Shown piece after piece: positions 56,118 to 64,000 of a DNA stretch of 64,000 nucleotides (positions within the stretch are counted from its first letter, which is position 1; every line of letters starts with the position of its first letter). The stretch comes from Boesenbergia rotunda (taxonomy: Eukaryota > Streptophyta > Magnoliopsida > Zingiberales > Zingiberaceae): positions 142,297 through 206,296 of the forward strand of contig JAGFNQ010000834.1 in assembly GCA_024364735.1 (NCBI GenBank), given 5' to 3'. Position numbers and translations under genes: made by a program. Below the pieces are notes generated by a model. That model was given only the letters and a program-made list of their open reading frames with translations, had not been told where the DNA came from and made no database searches.

Positions 56118-59100
56118 TTAATTCGGCTTGAAGAACTTGAGCTTGAGACCGCTATTTACCATGCTCCAAACACCCCCTACAGAGAAGCCTAAGCTGAAAG
56201 CTATGCCTAAGATGCCGAGGCTCCAATTAAGGTACCAGCTGAAGCTAAATCTTTGAGGCTTCTTTATGCGGATCCACATGAAACAGGGATAAGCAAAGGT
56301 GACAGGGAGAGTGAGACCGCCCAAGAGGCCCGCAAGACTAGAGAGGAAAGGAAGCGCTATTCCAATGAAGAACGAGATGAAGCCATAAAACACACGGAAG
56401 CCAGATCGAACCCAAATTGAGCAGGGTCGATTAGTTCGGCTTGTATAACCTGCTTCAAAACTGTCAAAAACAGGCATGGAGTATATCTGGAAACTACTGA
56501 GGCAGTTAAACACGACCAAGAGGAAGGTTGTTGCTAGAAGCCCTCTTGGGATATCATGACTGTGAAACATATAAAGGGCATTTAGTATTCCTCCTGGTGG
56601 CATCTGGGAAACATATAGTTAACATGTAAGATGCATTATCATAATTTAAATTTTATTAACAAGATGCTTGTACTGTTATCTAATATACATTCAATAATAA
56701 TTAGCATACTTACTAGGTTTCCATAAGCCCAGAAGCCCCCAATGGCAATGGGGAATACGCACAATGCTATTAGAAAATAGGCGACCTTAGCTCCCCTCCA
56801 CATTGGAACATGTGCAGGATGTTTGAAAGTTGAAGGCATTGTTGCCTGGAGATCAAGATACAGCAATTTTATAAAATAAATAAACAGGTAAAGAATTCGA
56901 ACCTTTACAATCCTCGGCCAATCTTCTATGTAATTGCTAGATGCTATCTCATAGAAGCAACAAGAGCTCCATCTGGTAAAATGATTATTTGAGATCAGGA
57001 ATTAAATACCTGGATTTCTAAAGCCAGATTGTGTCCCCTGAACCCAAATGCTATTATGCCAAGAGCATTCAGGATTGAAAAAGCAGCTGAACCCAAGGAA
57101 GCTGAGGGCAGTGGTTGATAGGAGATGGAAGGGGGCCTTTCTTGGCTAACAGACAGTACCCAGGCCATGGTAGTGTATGTAATTGCTGTTATGGCTCCAA
57201 CAAGAGAGAGCCCAGCAATGGAGTTGAGGTTTGGGAGCTGAGATAGGACAATGCAGAGCATTGTAAATACAAGATACCACTCAACAGTTGAAAGTGGATT
57301 CGACGAGCAAAGAGTCCCGCAGATTATCTGGAAAAAGAGTTTCATAGTTTCGCCTCCAATCAAAATCAAAGCTGTTGCAGTTCCTGCTGACAAGTAAACT
57401 GTTGGAAACAACGCAAGCCAAACACCCAATTTTTCTCCTGTAGGAAACACAATTTACTGATTAGCAGTGTAAGATGGGACAGCAACTTTGGTACAATATA
57501 TGCATCACTAACATCTACACAGATAGCAGACATTTAAAATGCTCAAGGACAAAAAATAAGAAAAGAGGCTTATCTTGTGTACATGCAAATTATTCGTGTC
57601 CATTTTTAGCTTATTCAACTTTAACAAACCAATCTTGGTATATTTAGTGCAGGAAATGCTGTCATATCTTCACTTGTGTAAGTACGTCATTGAAAAATAA
57701 TAATGTGACAACAATGAAAGACAGATGCCATTAGTTCACTGATTCTGGAAGGGATTTGCTTCTGACCAGCACTGTTAATCATTCAAATAGTACAAAACGG
57801 GGGGAAACTATTAATCATTTGTATTTGTTAATATCTCTATATGCAAAATAAGTTAATTAGTTCAGTTGGACTTGGCTCAATAAGAAAAAAGTAATTTCGT
57901 TTTAATGACTCTTGAAAAAGAATAAGCTCACCAAAAGCAGCTTGCGCAAGCTCCACGTATCTGTTATATCTTCTGCCAGGCACAGCTTCATGTAGCTTAA
58001 CAAGAATCCAAAGAGTGTAAAGTTGCCAAAAGTAAGCAATAGTCAGAGCAATTATGCCCCAACTCCTGCAGTGCAAAAAATAGAAGTGAATCATGTGACA
58101 TCTACTTAACTATTCACGCTTGAATTAAATACAACAGATCAAAGGTTACAGGTTCAAAAAGGTTATGGCCTCTATCACCCAATTGTTTATGACTTGATTG
58201 AGTGACCACCAATTCCAGAAAAGTAACATGTGCTATCAAAGCAAATTTCAATTTGGTACCCCAGAGAGATTGAGTCTGAAACTTCTTATATTGTCCTCCT
58301 AATATCCTGATAGTTTTTTCACAATTTTCTTGACGACTGATTGTTTACAGATCTTGTGGTTCACAGTCCAAACTTTATTGACTTCACATTAGACCAGTCT
58401 TTACTTGTGGAATCATAAATATCCAAATCAGCCCATTCAATTTGATTACATGCTACGGTTTGAAGGAATAAGCACGTATCCTATAAGATAGGAAAGAGAT
58501 TAAATTCTCTATTTATGATTCCATATATAAGTAAAGACTATGAACTAACAAAATTCATGTATTAGTAGTTGTAATTCATAACAGACTAGTTGTTATACTA
58601 TCACAAAAGGACAGAAATTCTAGAAAGACATCATGATTATGCTTAATCACGATAAATTAAAAGTTGTTGAAGGTTGTCAATGGATAAAATTTAAACTTCA
58701 TATCGCGCGAAACCACATCCTAGCTATACATATGACGTAACTGATTCTCACGAGTGTGCTCTTCTGAATTTCTTTCTTTCTCCAAAAAAAGTTAATGCAT
58801 TTGACGCCACCCCATCCTTTCTTCTTCTTCTTCTTCTTCTTCTTCTTCTTCCCCTCTCTTCCTCACACGAGAAGAAGACGCTAGTGATCTCCCTCTCTTC
58901 TCTCGTTTCTTTCCCTGACGCCGAATCACTGCGTCGAGCGGTTCCCCATCGCGCCACCGAGTTCTCCTCCTCTTCCTCCACGCGATTTCGACCGGCGGCA
59001 TCACCATCTCGTGACCTCCTCTCCACCCGATCGAAGCCACCACTGAGGTAAGGTTTGATTAGTTTTGGGTTTTTTTTTCCTATTGTTGTAGGGTTCGTCT

Positions 59101-61916
59101 TCGCCTGCCGTGAGTTGGGATTGTAGTGGGCTGTTAAAATTGCTGCCATGGTTCTTTCGACAATTAGAACTCTGTTCGTACTCTATTGAACCTTGTATAT
59201 ATGTATAAGAAAAGATTGCATGTATCTCTTACCTACAGTTAGCACTGAACCAAAGATTTTCCTCTACTGTCAAGTTTCCATGAACAATATCATCTTGTGG
59301 CACGAAGCCAATGATCTTTTTGTACGATTGGATGGGTTGATATGAACAATATCATTTCGACAGAGTTCTTCTTCTCCTTTCAATTTTTTTTATTGTCACT
59401 GATCTTGGAATTTCCTGTTGGGGTTGTAGGCTAGTTTTAAATTGAGATCTTGATGACAATGCAAATTGTTATAGATTGAGGTTGCCATTAATTTTGAAGT
59501 TGTTATAGCTAGTTTTGGCAATTAGGTTTAAGATGATTACTTAACAATGGTGTTAGAAATTAATCATTTAGTTTGTATTTAGCAAGTGAAGGAGATAATT
59601 AGACTTTATCCTAATCTATTTATATATAGTATACTATTTTAGTAAATTCGTTTATAATTTAATCCTTAATATAGGATTTTGACCTTGGACTCGCACAATT
59701 GATCGTGGACGGTTCTCTTCGTAACGGTCTACGATAAAGGCGGATATTTCTCCTTTGTATTTTTGCAGATTATTGATCTTAAATGCATGACTGTTTAATT
59801 TCTAAGTAGGACTGTTTTACCTTATTTTTTATTTTTGTTGATATCACCTGTTGATACTTTCTTTGCTTGATCTTCGAGCTAATCGTATTTTATGTTCGAA
59901 CAGTCTCACCGTTGATTTTCTATTCTGTAAAGTACCGCTTGTACGCGAGTATTTAGAAATGATCATTAAACACAACTAGGGTTGGTTGGTATTAGAAATA
60001 CCATACCTAGTAATTTAGTTGCATGTTTGGTGATTTTGATTTTTTATTTATTATATGTTTGCATCATTGATATTATTGTTGATTGTGCATTTAGTATCAT
60101 GCACCATATCTGCATAGTTGCATATTGGCAAGTAGTGGTTTCCATACGGTTAAGCCCGTCGTCAATCATTTAGTTACTATGCCCACTCAACCACTCATTG
60201 TGGTAGTTGCTAAAGTGCGAGCAACTGTCCTACTATGCCACACTCGATCACTCATGGATAGTAAATGTTGGAGTTGTAAACAAGCAATTGACACCCTCAC
60301 CATTGTCTTCGAGGGATACTAGAGTTGTTGGTAGCTCCCCCTTTTCCTGGGGTTTTTGGAGTAGTTGGCTCCCCAGCATCCTGTCCACTCAACCACATAT
60401 ACTAATGGTATTCGTTGGAGTGCATACAGTTGTCACAACCCTACCCACTCGGCCACACAAATGTGATGTGATGGCTGCTTGGCTGGCGTTAGGGGTGATA
60501 CATGTCATTGCATTATATGCATTTATTGCATTGCATTTTCTTATGTTTACTATATTTATATGAGCTGTGATTGCTGCATTTGGTTGAAATACATGTATGT
60601 ATTGATATTTTGCTGACATTCTGTTTCATACATACCTAGTTATTATTCTATTTCTTAGAAAATATATACTGTTGATTCTGTCTGCTTGTTATACCTTTTA
60701 ATATGTCATGCGTTTATTTACTCTTATACCCGCAGAGTCCGTCCGGACTCACCACCCTCACCATCTACTTTTGTTTCAGGTAGCAGATAGATGCATTACC
60801 TGGAGTCAAGAGATGATCCAGTTGTCAGTCCCACGGTGTCAAGTCGTTTCGGAGTTTGTCTCAGTGTTTAGTTTATTTCCGCAGTTTCTCTGTTTCCGCA
60901 CTTCTTTTATTTCCGTATTTATTTTATTAATCCGATATTATTTTAGTAGATTTATGTTTATACATTATTGGACTGGTATGTTCATTTTTGAATTTACATT
61001 TGAGTTTTATTTTGGATATGAACTATCTGCTATTTTTATTTTTCCTAACGATGTTAACTGCCTGCTATGTTTATCATTCTTATCAATATAAATGTATGGT
61101 TGTGGAGTTTATTTTACTATTGTGATGTCAGTAGTATGAGACTGAACTAGATGTTGTGGAGAGTTATGTTTCGGACTAAGTCTAGATCTCTAGGACGTGA
61201 CAATGTAGCAAGTGCAACACCGAAATGAGCTGAGAATAACCAAAAGCAATTTATATTCTCCTCGTGAAATACAATTTGGAGACAACACGCAATAATGCGG
61301 TCCCATCAAATCAATACCACGAAGTCACAGTGAAATAGTCACATTTACCATTTCATTCATAATTTACCAATTTCAATGTGACGCAAATTTGTGTTATACG
61401 TTGCTTTCTAATCATCAAGCAATTCGGCAATCAAAAGCAATAGGGCAGCTATTAAGGAGCAATTAACAAGAGATGAGAGAAGGACCATCCGAGTAAGGCG
61501 AAGGCAACGGGAAGTAGGAGGGCCTGGAACCCGATGCCGGCGTTGAGGTTGTGGAAGGCAGCGTAGTGAGCGTTCCCGTTGCGGGACTCCGTGATGGGGA
61601 GCCACGCGTCCTGGTGGTTGAGCTTCGTCAGGTGGCCCACCTCCTCCAGGTAGCCCCGCAGGTTCACCAGCACCCGTTTCATCGGCGTCCCCACCGCCGA
61701 CGATATCGACGGGCTCAGAAACCGTGGAGATATCATCGCCGGCGTCGTCGTCCACGACTTAGCCGGGTTAGACCCGGCCGCCGCGCTGCCTCCAGCCCCA
61801 GGCCGCCGCGGTGACCGCTGGCCGGAGGGAGTCACCGTCTCCGGCGTCGACACCCCACGCGGAGTCGCCGGGATCGAGACCAGCTCCGACTCCATCCCCA
61901 TTCCCCTTTCCTCCAT
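56118..61916 (-). CDS. LHT8-like: Lysine/histidine transporter-like 8 (AATL1-type)
   Basis: Minus-strand exons 61916-61486, 58065-57932, 57437-57010, 56845-56714 and 56603-56118 give 536 residues without a break. It is an amino acid/auxin permease (AAAP) family protein, a proton-coupled amino acid carrier with about eleven predicted membrane segments. The LHT8/AATL1 subtype is recognised by a long hydrophilic N-terminus with SIPATPRGVSTP and TPSGQRSPR, then WLPITESRNGNAHYAAFHNL before the first membrane segment (about 123-144). Further matches are LHEAVPGRRYNRYVELAQAAFG, GTATALILIGGETMKLFFQI, GFRGHNLALEIQ, TMPSTFKHPAHVPMWRGAK and the C-terminus LKLKFFKPN. The Ser/Thr-Pro-rich N-terminus looks like a phosphorylation region. 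ATG 61916 was chosen over 62024 because family members begin close to this point. Substrate and membrane are not shown by sequence. Confidence 0.95.
58800..59060 (+). other. CT-rich, leader-like segment inside LHT8 intron 1
   Basis: A run of about ten TTC/CTT units (58818-58850) is followed by GC-rich sequence and CACTGAG|GTAAGG, a good plus-strand splice donor near 59047. It looks like a transcription leader, either of the LTR or of a gene fragment captured nearby. The minus-strand frames here are Arg-rich by-products. Confidence 0.4.
59440..61202 (+). mobile_element. Gypsy-type LTR in LHT8 intron 1
   Basis: Related in layout to 40430-42733: CACTCRNCCAC-type phrases, CCTACCCACTCGGCC, GGGGTGATACATG, GGACTCACCACCC, TTTGTTTCAGG and the end TAGGACGTGACA at 61202. 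The left border is not resolved and no target duplication could be matched to ATGTA at 61203-61207, so the solo LTR status is likely but unproven. Confidence 0.55.
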
Positions 61917-62052
61917 CTCCTCTTCGGCTCTTCCCTCGCCAGCCGCTGCGAAAAGACTGCAGTTGGAGACTGAAAAGAGTGCGGTTTCTATTTTTTTCGG
62001 CACTTGAATGACAAAACTACCCATCCACTAACCACTCATGCATTACTAAAAC

Positions 62053-62058
62053 CACGTG
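62053..62058. promoter_or_regulatory. G-box upstream of LHT8
   Basis: CACGTG within ACCACGTGAC, about 137 bases upstream of the transporter ATG. bHLH and bZIP factors bind such sites; its use here is inferred. Confidence 0.35.
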
Positions 62059-62978
62059 ACCGCATCGGATTCCTTCCCTACTAAAAGTCTCCCATCTGAC
62101 TCGCTTATCGGATTCGGAGCCAAGAATATGCAATGAATTTTACGGATGATTCATTAGAGGGTATGATTGTAATTTAACAAGTAATTTTATTATTTGTTAC
62201 TAAAGAGCACCCGACAAATGGGGCCCAGACCACACCGCGACGCCCTTTCAAAGATACCATCGGCCTCTGCACCTGACGAGGCCCCATCACGCGCGTGCCA
62301 AATGACGACAAAGCACCCAAACAGTTGCTGCTGCTACTCGTCGTGGCTCGCCGCTGAGGGTGCGGAGGTCCTTTCGGGATGTTTGAAGGGGCCGCTTTTC
62401 CAAAAGCGTGCACGAACGTGGAGGGGGGCAAGCGCGTAAAAAGGAGAAGAGAAAGAAAGCCGTTGAAAGCAACGCCTGCTAACCTCATATTAAAATCGTA
62501 TTAATATGACCGAATCATTTCAGCGGCTCTCTCTCTTACTCTGCTACGGTTCCCAATCGCTGAGACATTTTAACTTTGGTCAATTTCAAGGGCCATGGTG
62601 GTCGGACTTGTAAACAGACCAGCAATGAAGGGGGTGGGAGCCACTTTGGCTTGTGAGTTTACGACGTCTAAAACTGTCTATTAAAGGCCATCCATGCGAG
62701 TGGAATAGTGCTAAGCGATTCACAAACATTGTTGCAAACACATATCCGGAGACCTGAGGGGAGCTGCAACTGCAAACGCTATTCCGGTCGCTGGTATCAT
62801 TGTAGTCTTCTGGTAATGAGAAGCATGATGACACTGCATTCTTTCTTTAATTTTAAAAGACATTAAGCTTGTTAATTAAATGGCTCTTTTGCTTTCTCAT
62901 GGAGAATTCAGTGGTTCCATACGACTTTTGTTTTTCTTTTCTGAAAAAGGTACATATTGATGAACTCAATCAAATTAA
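62059..62978. other. LHT8 upstream region and spacer
   Basis: GC-rich to 62450, then mixed. Minus-strand frames at 62174-62488 and 62586-62834 resemble no protein family known to me. Confidence 0.4.
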
Positions 62979-63488
62979 TGTTGGATTTAATCTTCTGGGC
63001 CAACAAGTAATTTATTAACGACATTCAGATTCATATAATTGAGAATTCAAACTCATTAGGTGACTTTATTATTATTATTATAGCAGATTTGAGTTAATAA
63101 AAGTGAGATTTATATAGGTAGAACCCTCTGATAGTATTGATGGGTTGATAACGGATGCGGATTCATAATATAAGAATTTGGTCCTCATTGGATTAGGGTA
63201 ATCCTGACAATTCGCTCTCCATCGATAAAGAGATTTTGGAGTCATCATCCTAATTCCTCGGGAAGACTAGCCCCCTTCCACTTCTTTTTCCGTAAGATTT
63301 CAAGATCAAGAGTACTATTCGAAGAACAATGACAATTCTGTCGCATTCAAGTTCTTTGTAAATTTCAATTTCTATATTAATTTCTGTTATGATTCTTGTT
63401 GAAACTAGATCTTCGTTTTGTATTTTCTATATTTGAGTTCTTGTATTCCTTTAGAATTCATGCGACTTAGAATTTACAAGATCTAACA
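62979..63488 (+). repeat. Probable 5' LTR of a copia element
   Basis: 510 bases from TGTTGGATTTAATC to AGATCTAACA, followed at 63491 by TGGTATTCTTCC, which resembles a tRNA-iMet primer-binding site with changes. TTATATAGG near 63110 could be its TATA box. The second LTR would lie beyond the window. Confidence 0.55.
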
Positions 63489-64000
63489 AGTGGTATTCTT
63501 CCAAGGTCGTTTCATCGATTTTATGGCATTAAGGTTTGATTTTCATCTATTTTGTTGTTCAACGCTTGATTTGGATTTAGCAGCGTAAAATGATGTTTCT
63601 TCGTCAAAATACCTAGAAAAGAAAACCTCGGATACAAGTTCTTTGCGATCCCAAATCCATATAAAACATGTGTCGGTAGTAGTGATTTTCATGAAGAATG
63701 ACATATTTTCCTGTTTTGGCATTTTTTTATGTAGAGAATGCGAAGAATAACGTAACTGCTGTTGTTTCTCATGAAAATCATCACATTTGATCTATGAACA
63801 GGTTTGGTGTTTCTCCATGACGTGACACGGTAATGGTGGCCAATAAGGTCAGGTTGTGCGTCGGGCTTTTCATCATGACGCGCCACGGTGGTGTTGCCCA
63901 ACACGACTAACCCGTGTTGAGCGCTGTGCGGTCAAACTTGACCGTGTCAAATGACATGGTTGCCCCATGCCAGATGCTGAACGCGCCAACATGGTTGTGT
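63489..64000 (+). mobile_element. Start of copia internal region, runs off window
   Basis: Follows the probable LTR and primer-binding site. No Gag phrase is reached before the window ends. The last 200 bases are GC-richer and show repeated TGACACGGT/GCGCCACGGT-like phrases. Confidence 0.35.

Larger units (their letters stand above)
58066..61485 (-). other. LHT8 intron 1 with transposon insertion
   Basis: Donor GTCCTT (61485) and acceptor CTGCAG (58066) bound 3420 bases, far longer than the other introns (494, 164 and 110 bases). The donor is weak after GT, but the join restores Trp-Ser-Trp-Gly, which the family conserves. Gypsy-type LTR sequence occupies at least 59440-61202 in the opposite orientation. 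Confidence 0.85.

Noticed and set aside
58748..59149. Arg-rich minus-strand frames in LHT8 intron 1
   Set aside because: They come from translating a TTC repeat and CT-rich leader-like sequence backwards.
62174..62488. 104-codon minus-strand frame upstream of LHT8
   Set aside because: No similarity; it lies in the promoter region with overlapping frames on both strands.

Overview
This window reads as nuclear DNA of a flowering plant, probably a monocot. Gene exons are GC-rich, the spacers are AT-rich, and LTR retrotransposons and their solo LTRs fill about half of it. The repeat style would suit a large-genome monocot such as a member of the Zingiberales, but no single feature fixes the species. 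There are no prokaryotic features, rRNA genes, tRNA genes or CRISPR arrays.

Three host genes are well supported. (1) A BEL1-like TALE homeobox gene of the BLH2/BLH4 (SAWTOOTH) type lies on the + strand, 15785-23419, with four coding exons and 711 codons. Its first coding intron appears to be GC-AG, and its leader carries two short uORFs, one overlapping the start codon. (2) An intronless PADRE-domain (DUF4228) gene lies on the - strand, 51948-52469, with a myristoylation/palmitoylation-type N-terminus. (3) An LHT8/AATL1-like amino acid transporter gene lies on the - strand, 56118-61916, with five coding exons and 536 residues; its 3.4 kb first intron carries Gypsy-type LTR sequence in the opposite orientation. 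These genes do not form a pathway together; they are ordinary neighbours separated by transposons.

Layout. 1-1508: spacer. 1514-4969: a deletion-derivative copia element with matched 5-bp target duplications. 5640-10900: an old copia element (copy A) split by a Sirevirus-like solo LTR at 8328-9687. 10900-15350: spacer and BLH upstream region. 15350-23420: BLH gene, with a 4.5 kb repeat-rich second intron. 24370-25050: a CACTA-type end and an LTR/primer-binding-site remnant. 25247-35426: a 10.2 kb Angela-type copia element with 2.55 kb LTRs and exact 5-bp target duplications. 36420-37265: a decayed copia gag. 37340-40345: Sirevirus-type LTR pieces, one split by a solo LTR at 37845-39798. 40430-42733: Gypsy-type LTR. 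42734-44280: 3' end of a Sirevirus with multiple polypurine tracts. 45060-46985: copia copy B, related to copy A. 47000-51200: tandem repeats, SINE-like copies and a Mutator-type MITE. 51948-52469: PADRE gene. 53330-55550: two uncertain open frames. 56118-61916: transporter. 62979-64000: start of a further copia element running off the window.

The most interesting pattern is that three different Sirevirus-type LTRs each carry an array of short perfect or near-perfect palindromes immediately upstream of a TATA-like box. Each LTR uses a different core (ATCGAT, GTCGAC, GGYRCC). Palindrome arrays in Sirevirus LTRs are, as I recall, already reported; the differing cores are what deserves checking. 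I saw no candidate for a wholly new biological system.
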